Shown: positions 42,603 to 52,845 of the stretch, in pieces
How positions within the stretch are numbered: position 1 is the first letter of the stretch
Layout: every line of letters begins with the position of its first letter
Origin: Phyllobacterium endophyticum
Lineage (GTDB): Bacteria > Pseudomonadota > Alphaproteobacteria > Rhizobiales > Rhizobiaceae
NCBI RefSeq assembly: GCF_003010935.1
Contig: NZ_PGGN01000001.1
Location: 1,612,001 to 1,676,000 of the forward strand
DNA length: 64,000 nucleotides
Direction: 5' to 3'
Notes under the pieces: generated by a model
The model's database searches: none
The model's input: the letters and a program-made list of their open reading frames with translations, nothing else
What the model was told of the DNA's origin: nothing
Made by a program: the position numbers and the translations under genes

Positions 42603-45562
42603 GGGCAGGGGCGGCTGATCTTGAGGGTAAGCCTTTCTTTTCCAGCGAGATGCGTAAGCTGACGCCACTCGACAGTGAGAATGCTGCAGCACTTTTGCAG
42701 GAGCTTATCGAAAGTGCCTCCCAGAAACAGTGCTCCGGAATTGGTTCTCTGAACGACAACAAGTCCGCTGCGGGCTTCCTTTCCGTCGTCCTCGATCTCT
42801 CGCCCTATCTACGAAACGTCCTGCTGCGCCGCCCGGCAATTATCGAGCCATTGCTGGAAGAGCCACTTTCCACACGTCTCGAAAAACTGATGCAGGAGAT
42901 CGCTTCATGTTCCCGGGGTGACAAGGTCACGGAAGCCGGCATCATGACGGAGCTCAGGCAACTGAAGCTGGAAAGCCACGTGCTGATCGCACTCGGCGAT
43001 CTCTCCGGATTGTTCTCGATCAGCGAGACAACGCTGTGGCTGTCCCGGCTTGCCGAGGAATGCGTCGGTGCAGCTGTGCGATTTCTGCTGCGCGATGCAC
43101 ATGAAGCCGGCAAGCTCAAATTGCCCGATCCGACACACCCGACAAAGGACTCCGGCTGGATCATTCTGGCCATGGGTAAACTCGGTGCTTTCGAACTGAA
43201 CTATTCGTCCGATATTGACCTCATCGTCTTTATCGACGAACGGAGCCCCGCCATTATCGACCCCTATGAGAATGTAGAGACCTTTTCGCGCCTGACGCGC
43301 CGCCTCGTCCGCATTCTGCAGGACCGCACGGCGGATGGTTATGTTTTTCGCACCGACTTACGGCTGCGGCCAGATCCAGGTTCAACTCCGCTTGCCATAC
43401 CCGTTGTTGCTGCGCTCAACTATTACGAGGGCCGAGGGCAAAATTGGGAACGTGCTGCCATGATTAAAGCGCGTCCGGTGGCAGGCGATATCGATGCGGG
43501 AAAGCGTGTTCTGGCCGAGCTCGCGCCATATGTCTGGCGTAAGTACCTAGACTATGCAGCAATCGCCGACGTCCACTCTATCAAGCGGCAAATCCATGCA
43601 CATAAAGGCCACGGCGAAGTTGCAGTGCGCGGCCACAATGTGAAACTCGGCCGCGGAGGTATTCGCGAGATCGAGTTTTTCGTGCAGACGCAGCAATTGA
43701 TCGCCGGGGGCCGTTTCCCACAGCTGCGCGGATCGCGCACCGTCGATATGCTTGCGGCGCTGCATGGATTGGGTTGGATCAGCATCGAGGCACGCGATAC
43801 TCTGGTGCAACATTATGGCTTCCTGCGTGACGTCGAGCACCGCATACAGATGATCGCCGACGAGCAGACGCATACGCTGCCGGAGGATGACGAGAATTTT
43901 CTGCGGGTGGCCCATATGATGGGTTACCAGGACGGCGAGACCTTCGCCGAGGATTTCAGGCACGCGCTACAGGCCGTCGAAATGCATTACGCTGCGCTGT
44001 TCGAGCAGGCGCAGGACCTGACTGGTGAGACCGGCAATCTGGTTTTCACCGGAGATGTGGATGATCCCGATACGCTCAAAACGCTGGAAAAATTTGGCTT
44101 CAAACGCCCGAGCGACATTTGCCGAGTGATCCGAACCTGGCATTTTGGCCGCTACCGCGCCACGCAGTCAGCCGAATCGCGCGAACGCCTGACAGAATTG
44201 ACACCGGTCCTGCTCAGGGCATTCGGCGTGACCAGCCGGGCGGACGAGGCGTTGATGCGCTTCGACGAGATGATCAAGGGCCTGCCGGCGGGTATCCAGT
44301 TGTTCAGTCTGCTGCAATCCAATCCCCGTCTACTCGACTTGCTGGTGCTAATCATGGGCGCTGCGCCGCGGCTTGCAAGTATCATCACACGCAAGCCGCA
44401 TATATTCGACGGAATGCTCGACCCTGCGATCTTCGCCGATGTACCGACGCGGGCCTATCTGGCCGAACGCCTTGAGGGCTTTCTCGGCCCCTCGAAGGTA
44501 TTCGAGGACGTCCTCGATCGCCTGCGCATATTCGCCTCCGAGCACCGCTTTCTAATAGGAATACGGCTACTGACAGGGGCAATAGACGGCGCACGCGCGG
44601 GCAAGGCCTTCTCGGATCTTGCCGATCTGGTCATCGATCGTTCTTTGCGCGCTGTCATCGACGAATTTGCCAGCAAGCATGGGAAGATCGCAGGCGGTCG
44701 CATCGCCGTTCTCGGCATGGGAAAGCTTGGCAGCCGCGAACTGACAGCGGGCTCCGACGTCGATCTCATCCTGCTCTACGACCATGACGCCAACGCCGAA
44801 GAATCGGATGGCGGAAAGCCGCTCCCGGCGTCGCAATATTACATGCGACTGACCCAGCGATTGATCGCCGCGCTTTCCGCGCCGACCGCCGAGGGCGTTC
44901 TCTACGAGGTGGATTTCCGCTTGCGTCCCTCAGGCAACAAAGGTCCTGTCGCCACCCATATCGATGCGTTTCGCAAGTACCAGCGAACGGACGCCTGGAC
45001 CTGGGAGCACATGGCGCTGACGCGCGCCCGGCCGGTTGCGGGGGATGCGGCCTTCTTCGGTGAAATCGAGCAGGAAGTTACCAACATCCTGGCGTTGAAG
45101 CGTGACACTGCAAGGATCGCCAAAGATGTCATCGACATGCGGGCGCTGATAGAGACAGAGAAGCCGCCGCGAGACGCATGGGATTTGAAGCTGGTACCTG
45201 GCGGTATCATCGACCTTGAATTCATCGCGCAGTTCGCCGTGCTTACCGGCAATGTGGAGGGGCCGGTTATCGCGCAATCGACGGCCGAGGTGCTGGGCAA
45301 ACTCAATCCAGCCCTCGTAGACCCGGCGATGGCCGACGATCTGGTTCAAGCCGCCAACCTTTATACCAGTGTGACCCAACTCATCCGTCTCTGCCTCGAC
45401 GATGACACCAGGCCCGAAGACTTTCCGCCCGGTCTTGGCGAATTGCTTTGCCGCGCCTGCGATCTGCCCGATATGAAGCGTGTCGAAAGCCAGCTGTCGG
45501 AGACCGCACGATCGGTGCGGAAGACATTCAATGCCCTGCTTAGGAGCATGCAAAAATCATAG
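42599..45562 (+). CDS. glnE: Bifunctional glutamine synthetase adenylyltransferase/adenylyl-removing enzyme
   Basis: 987 residues. Two nucleotidyltransferase domains: the N-terminal deadenylylase (GWIILAMGKLGAFELNYSSDIDLIVF; RTDLRLRPDPGSTPL; NWERAAMIKARPVAGD; GRGGIREIEFFVQTQQLI) and the C-terminal adenylylase (IAVLGMGKLGSRELTAGSDVDLILLYD; EVDFRLRPSGNKGPVA; WEHMALTRARPVAGD; PGGIIDLEFIAQF). It sets glutamine synthetase activity in response to PII. Full length with both GSDxD sites intact. It overlaps the kinase stop (ATGA). Its 3' end converges on the cupin gene. Confidence 0.96.
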   Translation: MRAGAADLEGKPFFSSEMRKLTPLDSENAAALLQELIESASQKQCSGIGSLNDNKSAAGFLSVVLDLSPYLRNVLLRRPAIIEPLLEEPLSTRLEKLMQEIASCSRGDKVTEAGIMTELRQLKLESHVLIALGDLSGLFSISETTLWLSRLAEECVGAAVRFLLRDAHEAGKLKLPDPTHPTKDSGWIILAMGKLGAFELNYSSDIDLIVFIDERSPAIIDPYENVETFSRLTRRLVRILQDRTADGYVFRTDLRLRPDPGSTPLAIPVVAALNYYEGRGQNWERAAMIKARPVAGDIDAGKRVLAELAPYVWRKYLDYAAIADVHSIKRQIHAHKGHGEVAVRGHNVKLGRGGIREIEFFVQTQQLIAGGRFPQLRGSRTVDMLAALHGLGWISIEARDTLVQHYGFLRDVEHRIQMIADEQTHTLPEDDENFLRVAHMMGYQDGETFAEDFRHALQAVEMHYAALFEQAQDLTGETGNLVFTGDVDDPDTLKTLEKFGFKRPSDICRVIRTWHFGRYRATQSAESRERLTELTPVLLRAFGVTSRADEALMRFDEMIKGLPAGIQLFSLLQSNPRLLDLLVLIMGAAPRLASIITRKPHIFDGMLDPAIFADVPTRAYLAERLEGFLGPSKVFEDVLDRLRIFASEHRFLIGIRLLTGAIDGARAGKAFSDLADLVIDRSLRAVIDEFASKHGKIAGGRIAVLGMGKLGSRELTAGSDVDLILLYDHDANAEESDGGKPLPASQYYMRLTQRLIAALSAPTAEGVLYEVDFRLRPSGNKGPVATHIDAFRKYQRTDAWTWEHMALTRARPVAGDAAFFGEIEQEVTNILALKRDTARIAKDVIDMRALIETEKPPRDAWDLKLVPGGIIDLEFIAQFAVLTGNVEGPVIAQSTAEVLGKLNPALVDPAMADDLVQAANLYTSVTQLIRLCLDDDTRPEDFPPGLGELLCRACDLPDMKRVESQLSETARSVRKTFNALLRSMQKS

Positions 45563-45602
45563 CGCCTTGCAGATGCGGGCGGGCCTGTTGTGGCCGATTC
45601 AA

Positions 45603-46352
45603 CTACTTCAATTCGCTGATCTGCAGAACGGCCATTCTCGCAGGGGCCTCGCCGGCGTTGCCGATCATTTCAGTCACACCGGCGAGTAGAAGAAATCCTT
45701 CGCCGGGCTGCAGCGTTCGCGTTGCCCCGCTTGACTTCAGTGTCAACGGACCGTCAACCGCTGCAATGTAGCTCGGGCCCTGCTCATTTAAAACCGTATC
45801 GCTGGCTCCTGAGCCCAGGGTCTTGATATACTGCTTCGCCTTGAAAGGTCGTTCCGTCACCTTCTGATTCCGAAATATGACCTTGAACGGGTTAGATGAT
45901 GCAACATTTGCGATCATGCTGGTTGGAGCCCCCAATGCTGTGCAGATATCTCGGAAGGGCGCTCCGGCCCGCATGACATGAGTCGAGAGATAGTGCATCT
46001 CGCCCCCGTCAGTGTTTCCACCTGTATGGACGGTGAGATCGGGCACCAGGAAAGTTGCGTTCGTGGGGACTTTCGTCGTCGTGCCACCCTTTTCCGCCAT
46101 CCACCAGAAGCCAGTGCCCTTGATAGTGGTCACGCACTCGATCCCGTCATGGACATGAGTTGGAAACAGGCCGTTTCCTTTCACCGCAGTGATCTCATAC
46201 CACACGTCCCAATCACCAGTAATCGGAACCTCGACGTCACAAGTCCCCTCGGTGATGTTCGTGGGTGCGACTTGCTGTGCTTTCAAAGAGGCTGGAGGTG
46301 GTATGGCAACGGCACAACTCAAAAGCAGCAGGCATGAGAATTTCTTCAACAT
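45603..46352 (-). CDS. Exported cupin-domain protein
   Basis: 249 residues with a signal peptide (MLKKFSCLLLLSCAVAIPPPASLKAQ). A cupin barrel follows: FPTHVHDGIECVTTIKGTGFWW has two His and a Glu as metal ligands, then VPDLTVHTGGNTDGGEMHYLSTHVM with a further His; a second half ends QPGEGFLLLAGVTEMIGNAGEAPARMAVLQI. The ligand and substrate are unknown. Two cysteines (GTCDVEV, DICTALG) may form a disulphide in the periplasm. Monocistronic, convergent with glnE. Confidence 0.8.
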   Translation of the reverse strand: MLKKFSCLLLLSCAVAIPPPASLKAQQVAPTNITEGTCDVEVPITGDWDVWYEITAVKGNGLFPTHVHDGIECVTTIKGTGFWWMAEKGGTTTKVPTNATFLVPDLTVHTGGNTDGGEMHYLSTHVMRAGAPFRDICTALGAPTSMIANVASSNPFKVIFRNQKVTERPFKAKQYIKTLGSGASDTVLNEQGPSYIAAVDGPLTLKSSGATRTLQPGEGFLLLAGVTEMIGNAGEAPARMAVLQISELK

Positions 46353-46443
46353 GACAGTTCTCCCCGTGTAGAAAGGAGGACTATACAGTAAAAATGAGCT
46401 ATTTGATAGTTAGATATTCAAGAAATAATTCATTGGTTGTCCG

Positions 46444-48765
46444 CTATAAAGATATTTTGGTTGGTATACGAACAGAAACAATTGTACCGACGCCTTCTGT
46501 AGAGCGTATTTTCAAAGCTCCGCCATGAAGTTGCGTCAAGGAGCGAGAAATTGCGAGACCTAGTCCAGAACCTGCATGAGACTTTGTAAACTGATTTTCG
46601 ACCTGTTCGAAAGGTTGCCCAATTTTCTTGAGCGCTTCTTTGGGTATACCGCAGCCGGTGTCCTCTATGGTAAAGACAAGTGCATCCGATACTTTTCGCG
46701 CGCGAACCGAGATACGCCCACCTTTGTCGGTGAACTTCACCGCGTTCGACAAGAGATTGATCAGGATTTGCTTGATGGCGCGGCGGTCGGCATTCAGTGT
46801 CACGGTTTCCGCGATCCTTGTCTCCACCTTCACATCTTTTTCCTGAGCCTGCAGCGACACAACGCGCACCGTCTCGCGGATCAGCGGGCAAAGGTCGATC
46901 TCCTCGCGGTCCAGCGAGAAATGCCCGGCCTCGATCTTAGACATGTCGAGTATGTCGTTGATCACGTTCAGAAGATAATTGCCGCTGGTATGAATATCAT
47001 GGACATATTCCACGTAGCGGTCCGAACCGAGCGCGCCGAATGTGCCCGAATGCATGATCTCCGAGAAGCCGATGATGGCGTTGAGCGGGGTGCGCAATTC
47101 GTGTGACATATTGGCGAGGAACTCGGACTTTGCCCGGTTCGCCGCTTCGGCACGTTCCTTCTCGACGGCATATTTGCTGTTGAGTTCGGTAAGCTCCAGC
47201 GTACGCTCGATCTCGGACTTGCGGGCGAGACTGAGATCGTGAATCGTCGCCATGAGGCGGCGCTCGCTCTCGACCAGCCGTTCTTCATGGACTTTCAATT
47301 GCGTGATATCAGTGCCAACCGACACGAGCCCGCCATCCTGGGTTCGCCGCTCGTTGACCTGCAGCCATCGGCCATCGGCCAGTTGCCGCTCGAACGTCAG
47401 CGCGCCATTGCGCCCATTTGCGTTTGCCATGCGCTTTTCAAGCGCGACGGCACGGATGCGAGGCTCGAGCTCCTCGCGGCCGATGCCCGGCAGCAGGCAC
47501 TCGTTGGCCAGCCCTGAATATTCGTTGAACTTGCTGTTCGACATGACAAGGCGATTGTCCGCGTCCCAAAGGACGAACGTTTCGGAGATGCTTTCTATCG
47601 CTTCCCGGATGCGTTGATCCGCCTGGGCCGTCGCCTGCACGAAACGGTGCTGCTCGCTGACGTCGACAGCCACCCCAACGAGATGCAGGTCGCCGACATT
47701 GGCATCCGCGACCTGCGCACGCACGCGCATCCATACCCATTGACCTTCCGCATGGCGCATGCGGAAGACACGGTCCATCTGGCTGATTTCGCCCGCGGCT
47801 ACCTGCGCCGCAAGGCTATAGAGCTTATCGTCGTCCGGATGGATGATGGATGAAATATCACCGAGCGAAAGAATAGCATCGTGGGCTTCATAACCCAGCA
47901 TTTCATACATGGACCGCGACCAGTACACCCGGCCGCGCGCCATATCCCAGTCCCACAAACCACAGCGGCCACGAGCCAGCGCCGTGTCGACCCGCGCCTG
48001 AGTGTGCTGGTAGAGTTCATCGGCATCCTGGGCACGAGCCGCCTGGCTGAAATAGGCGTAAAGCACGATGAGCATGATAGTTGCCGTACCCGCAAACATC
48101 GTGACGTTGACGGAAACGATGCGGCGCCACTCAGCGAAGACGGCGCCGACCGGATGCATGACGAACACAGAATAGGCGCCATTGCCGGAACGGGCGAAGG
48201 CGGCGAGGGCAGGGGTACCTTCGACCTTCACCGGCATCGCCCCGGCCCGGTCGCCGAAGAGGAAAAGCGGTTGCCCCTCGGTTACGAGACTTTCAAGATT
48301 CCTGTTGCGCCAGTGATCGCTGCTATCGGATGAAGCAACGATGCTGGCTTCGGCGTTGGTCACCGCGAACCACATGGCCGAGGGCACAAGCTCGCTCGCA
48401 CGCATTTCGCTGATGATGTTCTGCAGATCGCCGGCGCTCAATTTCTGATTGCCATTCATGCGATTGTCTATGACGCTCGCAACATGACTGGCAGCCATCG
48501 ACAATGTGGCACGGGCTGTGCGCTCCGTATCGTCACGCCAGTCAAGGAGCGACATGGAACGCGCCACGGCAAGCGCGAACAGGAACACGATGATGAGGGG
48601 CGGAATGGACCGGCGAAGATACGGTTCTGCGGCGAGCAATTTGCCATAGGCAGGATCGGCAAGAAGCTTTATGTGCCCCGAAATCCGGTTGCGCCCCCGC
48701 GCATTGCTCCGGCTTCTGGCATAATTCTTCCCCGTCGGCGCGCGATACGCGTCCGCATTTGCCAT
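46444..48765 (-). CDS. pleC: PleC-like PAS sensor histidine kinase
   Basis: 773 residues. Membrane segment at about 50-68 (IPPLIIVFLFALAVARSM), a periplasmic region to about 200, second membrane segment (IVSVNVTMFAGTATIMLIVLYAYF). Then two PAS domains (GLWDWDMARGRVYWSRSMYEMLGYE; EAIESISETFVLWDADNRLVMSN), and a PleC/DivJ-type kinase core: SEFLANMSHELRTPLNAIIGFSEIM with the phospho-His, INLLSNAVKFTDKGG, IEDTGCGIPKEAL and GSGLGLAISRSL. No receiver domain. PleC controls DivK phosphorylation and thereby asymmetric division. The pleC name rests on kinase-core pattern, length and position next to glnE and pepN as in rhizobia. About 250 bp upstream is gene-free promoter DNA. Confidence 0.75.
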   Translation of the reverse strand: MANADAYRAPTGKNYARSRSNARGRNRISGHIKLLADPAYGKLLAAEPYLRRSIPPLIIVFLFALAVARSMSLLDWRDDTERTARATLSMAASHVASVIDNRMNGNQKLSAGDLQNIISEMRASELVPSAMWFAVTNAEASIVASSDSSDHWRNRNLESLVTEGQPLFLFGDRAGAMPVKVEGTPALAAFARSGNGAYSVFVMHPVGAVFAEWRRIVSVNVTMFAGTATIMLIVLYAYFSQAARAQDADELYQHTQARVDTALARGRCGLWDWDMARGRVYWSRSMYEMLGYEAHDAILSLGDISSIIHPDDDKLYSLAAQVAAGEISQMDRVFRMRHAEGQWVWMRVRAQVADANVGDLHLVGVAVDVSEQHRFVQATAQADQRIREAIESISETFVLWDADNRLVMSNSKFNEYSGLANECLLPGIGREELEPRIRAVALEKRMANANGRNGALTFERQLADGRWLQVNERRTQDGGLVSVGTDITQLKVHEERLVESERRLMATIHDLSLARKSEIERTLELTELNSKYAVEKERAEAANRAKSEFLANMSHELRTPLNAIIGFSEIMHSGTFGALGSDRYVEYVHDIHTSGNYLLNVINDILDMSKIEAGHFSLDREEIDLCPLIRETVRVVSLQAQEKDVKVETRIAETVTLNADRRAIKQILINLLSNAVKFTDKGGRISVRARKVSDALVFTIEDTGCGIPKEALKKIGQPFEQVENQFTKSHAGSGLGLAISRSLTQLHGGALKIRSTEGVGTIVSVRIPTKISL

Positions 48766-49016
48766 TGAATGGCCCCCTCATTTTACCTTTATGATCAGTG
48801 ATTTGCTTCGGCACGCCGCACATCCGAAGCACCTGTAGTGAATCAAAACTGATTCTGCGTGTCTAGTCCTTTTGTTAAATATTTATCAATACTTGTGGCG
48901 TCCAGAAACTATTAATAAACCGCGAGCTGTAACTCGTTGAATTGACTCGCAATACCCCCGGGCGATGCCCGAGGATGCACACGACAGAGGCAGTGGATAA
49001 CCCTCGAGACGACGAC

Positions 49017-51662
49017 TTAGGCGAGCGTTCTCTCCACGATATCCCGCACGTCGGTCGAAAGTCCGGTCTCAGTGGCAATGGTCGCCAGCGAATGACGGGC
49101 ATGTTCGCGCCGCACCGGTTCAAAGGATCGCCATGAACGCATCGCCGTCAGAAGCCGAGCGGCAAGCTGCGGGTTCTTTTTGTCGATCGTTAGAATTGTC
49201 TCTGCAAAGAATGCATAGCCCGCGCCATCGGCACGATTGAAGCCTGTCTGATTGCCGCTGGAAAATGCGCCGATCAGGGCACGCGTTCGATTGGGATTAT
49301 CGAGGGAGAACAGCTTGTGAGTCATCAGCTCACGAACCTTGTCCAATGCACCTTTCCCGGGCTGCATAGCCTGCACCACGAACCATTTGTCCATGACCAG
49401 CGGATCGTTGCCGAAACGCGCCTCGAACGCCTGCAGCGCGTGGTTTGTTGCATCGCTGTCGCCAAAGCGTTGGACGAGAACGCCAAGTGCCGCAGCCCGA
49501 TCCGTCATGTTGTCCGCGTTCTTGAACTGCGCCGCGGCCCGCTTTGAACTGCCTTCGGCGATGCTGAGATAGTCGAGCAGCACATTGCGCAGAGCCCGCC
49601 GCCCGGCTCCAGCCGCATCCGGCTTGAACGAGCCCCTCTGCTCCAGTTCGTCATAGGCTTGTTCGAACTTTGCTGCATGCGCCTCTGCGACCGCACCGAT
49701 AAGCGCATCGCGGCTGCCAAGAATGGCGTCGGGATCTATATTCGCACCGAGTTCACGTGCGATGTCGCTCTCGGACGGGATGCTGAGGCACAAAGCCCGG
49801 AACGCCTCATCCAGACTAATATTGAAGGCGATCTCGCCAAGCAGCTTGATGGATGAGTTTTCGATCGTCGCGGGCTTTCCCCCGCGCACGCGTTTCGCAT
49901 TGCTCGTCAGCTTGGCGTTCAGCAATTGGGTGAGGGCTTGCCAGCGCGTCACTTCATCACTGTCGTTACGAGCAAGGAAGGCGAGGTCAGTCCGGGTCAA
50001 CTCGCTCGTCAGGGTCACGGGGGCTGAAAAGCCGCGCAGCAGTGAAGGAACCGGCCGTTCCGAGATACCGGAAAAGCTGAAACGTTCCTTGCGCTTGCGC
50101 AGATGAATGACATCATCCCTGACCAGCCCGCCCTTTACCGAGCGAGGCTTTAGTTCACGCCCCTTGGCTCCGAGAAGCGCAAATTGCACGGGGATATGCA
50201 TGGGCTTTTTCGACTGCTGTCCCGGTGTCGGCTTCAAAGACTGTTCGATTTCGATCTCGAAGCTCCTGGTTGCCTGATCGTAGTCATAGGTAATGGCGAG
50301 ATTGGGTGTACCGGCCTGATCGTACCATAGCGCAAACTGGCTCAGGTCCTCGCCGGACGCATCTTCGAAGACCTTGATGAAGTCTTCGATGGTTGCCGCA
50401 TCGCCATCGTGGCGTTCGAAATAAAGATCCATGCCCTTGCGGAAGAGGTCCGGCCCAAGAATGGTACGGATCATGCGTACGACCTCAGATCCCTTCTCGT
50501 AGACAGTCGACGTGTAGAAATTGTTGATTTCACGATACTGGCGCGGACGCACCGCGTGAGCGAGCGGCCCGGCATCTTCGGGAAATTGATGCGCCTTCAG
50601 GCCTTTCACTTCGGCGATGCGCTTGACGGCACGTGAACGCATGTCGGCGGAAAATTCGTGATCGCGGTAAACGGTCAGCCCTTCCTTGAGGCAAAGCTGG
50701 AACCAATCGCGGCAAGTGATTCTGTTTCCAGTCCAATTGTGGAAATACTCATGGGCAATGACCGCCTCGATACCCGCATAATCGGAATCTGTCGCAGTAT
50801 CGGGATCCGCCAGAACATACTTGTCATTGAAGACGTTTAGCCCCTTGTTTTCCATCGCGCCCATGTTGAAATCGGACACGGCAACGATATTGAACACGTC
50901 AAGATCATACTCGCGGCCAAAAACCTCCTCGTCCCATTTCATCGAACGTTTCAGCGCATCCATGGCATATAAGGCGCGTGCCTCCTTGCCGTGTTCCACA
51001 TAGATGCCGAGGTCCACATGACGGCCGGAGGCGGTGGTGAATGTATCGGTGATTACGCCCAGATCGCCCGCAACGAGTGCGAAGAGATAGGAAGGTTTCG
51101 GATGCGGGTCGTGCCAGATGGCAAAATGCCGGCCATCTGCAAGTATTCCTTTATCTCCAGGATTGCCATTCGATAGAAGCAGAGGTGCCTCGCTTTGCGC
51201 GGCTTCGACACGCACCGTGTACACAGAGAGCAGATCCGGGCGATCGAGAAAATATGTTATGCGGCGAAACCCTTCCGCCTCGCACTGGGTGCAATAAACG
51301 TTGCTCGACCGGTACAGTCCGGTCAATTGGCGGTTTGCCGTCGGATCCACCTCAGTTGTTATCTCGAGTGTGAAAACGCCATTGTCAGGCAAGCCGCGAA
51401 TCTCCAGACGATCCGGCGTAGCCACATAGGCATTGTCGCCGAGAACAGCACCGTCGATTCTGACTTCAACAAGCTTGAGCTCATCCCCATCGAGGATGAG
51501 GGGAATTCCGGCGGCGACGCCTTCCCGGCGCTTGATCTGCAATGTGGACTTGACGATCGTGCGCTCGGAATGGAGGCGAAAATCGAGATGGGTTTCGGGA
51601 ACGAGAAAATCGGTGGGCTTGTAATCTTCCAGATGAAATACCTGGCCAGTATCAGTGCGCAT
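49017..51662 (-). CDS. pepN: Aminopeptidase N (M1 metallopeptidase)
   Basis: 881 residues: FNIVAVSDFNMGAMENKGLNVFN (substrate-binding GAMEN), VIAHEYFHNWTGNRITCRDWFQLCLKEGLTVYRDHEF with HEYFH zinc ligands and the downstream Glu of KEGLT. Long helical C-terminal domain typical of the E. coli PepN subfamily. It releases N-terminal residues from peptides in the cytoplasm. The length matches PepN. Transcribed toward pleC, with a promoter in 51663-51858 shared divergently with the EamA gene. Confidence 0.96.
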   Translation of the reverse strand: MRTDTGQVFHLEDYKPTDFLVPETHLDFRLHSERTIVKSTLQIKRREGVAAGIPLILDGDELKLVEVRIDGAVLGDNAYVATPDRLEIRGLPDNGVFTLEITTEVDPTANRQLTGLYRSSNVYCTQCEAEGFRRITYFLDRPDLLSVYTVRVEAAQSEAPLLLSNGNPGDKGILADGRHFAIWHDPHPKPSYLFALVAGDLGVITDTFTTASGRHVDLGIYVEHGKEARALYAMDALKRSMKWDEEVFGREYDLDVFNIVAVSDFNMGAMENKGLNVFNDKYVLADPDTATDSDYAGIEAVIAHEYFHNWTGNRITCRDWFQLCLKEGLTVYRDHEFSADMRSRAVKRIAEVKGLKAHQFPEDAGPLAHAVRPRQYREINNFYTSTVYEKGSEVVRMIRTILGPDLFRKGMDLYFERHDGDAATIEDFIKVFEDASGEDLSQFALWYDQAGTPNLAITYDYDQATRSFEIEIEQSLKPTPGQQSKKPMHIPVQFALLGAKGRELKPRSVKGGLVRDDVIHLRKRKERFSFSGISERPVPSLLRGFSAPVTLTSELTRTDLAFLARNDSDEVTRWQALTQLLNAKLTSNAKRVRGGKPATIENSSIKLLGEIAFNISLDEAFRALCLSIPSESDIARELGANIDPDAILGSRDALIGAVAEAHAAKFEQAYDELEQRGSFKPDAAGAGRRALRNVLLDYLSIAEGSSKRAAAQFKNADNMTDRAAALGVLVQRFGDSDATNHALQAFEARFGNDPLVMDKWFVVQAMQPGKGALDKVRELMTHKLFSLDNPNRTRALIGAFSSGNQTGFNRADGAGYAFFAETILTIDKKNPQLAARLLTAMRSWRSFEPVRREHARHSLATIATETGLSTDVRDIVERTLA

Positions 51663-51858
51663 TGTCTAATTGTCCTTATTGATGGCGGCGACCCTATCCA
51701 TCTTTCGTGTGGCGCACAACAAATGCCGATTTGTTTGGGTTACAAACGCAATGTGAATGATTGCCTACTGACAGGGTCACTTGAATCGTCCTAAAGATAT
51801 ATCAGATGCGGTTTTATATCAGCCACACCAAATGCACTTTCCTCAAGGATAACCAGCT

Positions 51859-52842
51859 TTGTCTACTCTCGTTCACCCTCCAAAAGGTGAACCACTGATT
51901 ACAGATCGCGTGCGCAGCACCAATGTCATGCTGGGCATCGGCCTGAAGGTGGCGTCAGTGTGTGTATTTGTCTGCATGTCGAGCCTGCTGAAGGCGTCGG
52001 ATGGAATACCGGCGGGCCAGCTCGTGTTCTTTCGCTCGTTCTTCGCGATCTTCCCGGTCATTGCCTTCATAGCGTGGCAGGGTCAACTTGGCGTCGCATT
52101 CAAGACGAACGAGCCTTTCAGCCATTTCTGGCGCGGCTTGGTCGGCGTCAGCGCCATGAGCCTCAGCTTTTATGGCCTGACAAAGCTTCCTCTGCCCGAA
52201 TCGATCGCCATCAGCTACGCGACGCCGCTGTTGACCGTGGTCTGCAGTGCCATTTTCCTGCGCGAGACGGTGCGCCTGTATCGCTGGTCAGCGGTTTGTG
52301 TCGGTCTTATTGGCGTGGTCATCATATTATGGCCGCGCATGTCGTTCTTCACCGGCGAAACAGAGTTTGGCGCCGATCAGGCCGTCGGCGCCCTGGCGAC
52401 CTTGGGCGGGGCAGGGCTTGCGGCCATAGCCATGCTGCTGGTGCGCAAACTCGTGCAGACCGAAAGAACCCCCACCATCGTGGTCTACTTCTCCATAGCA
52501 TCGAGCATCATTGCGCTGGTCAGCCTGCCGTTTGGCTGGGTCTGGCCGACGACTTTCCAGGCCGTGTGCCTTATCCTTGCCGGGATAGCCGGAGGCGTCG
52601 CCCAAATTCTTCTGACCGAGAGTTATCGCCATGCAGACATGTCGGCGATCGCGCCATTCGAATACACGTCCATGCTGCTCGGCCTTGCGCTTGGCTATCT
52701 GCTCTTCGGGGATATCCCGACTGCTGAAATGGTGACCGGAGCGGCAATCGTCATCAGCGCCGGCATCTTTATCATCTATCGCGAGCATCGGCTGGGCCTT
52801 GCGCGGGCACGCGCTCGCAAAGTTTCCACACCACAGGGATAG
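51859..52842 (+). CDS. EamA/DMT-superfamily transporter
   Basis: 327 residues from TTG 51859 (AAGGAT seven bases upstream); ATG 51928 in the first helix is a shorter alternative. About ten membrane segments in two EamA repeats: first repeat with GQLVFFRSFFAIFPVIAFIAW and GVSAMSLSFYGLTKLPLPESIAISYATPLLTVVCSAIFLRE; second with YFSIASSIIALVSLPFGW, SAIAPFEYTSMLLGLALGYLLFGD. Such carriers export small metabolites; substrate unknown. Ends 3 bp before the converging MFS gene. Confidence 0.9.
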   Translation: MSTLVHPPKGEPLITDRVRSTNVMLGIGLKVASVCVFVCMSSLLKASDGIPAGQLVFFRSFFAIFPVIAFIAWQGQLGVAFKTNEPFSHFWRGLVGVSAMSLSFYGLTKLPLPESIAISYATPLLTVVCSAIFLRETVRLYRWSAVCVGLIGVVIILWPRMSFFTGETEFGADQAVGALATLGGAGLAAIAMLLVRKLVQTERTPTIVVYFSIASSIIALVSLPFGWVWPTTFQAVCLILAGIAGGVAQILLTESYRHADMSAIAPFEYTSMLLGLALGYLLFGDIPTAEMVTGAAIVISAGIFIIYREHRLGLARARARKVSTPQG

Positions 52843-52845
52843 GGA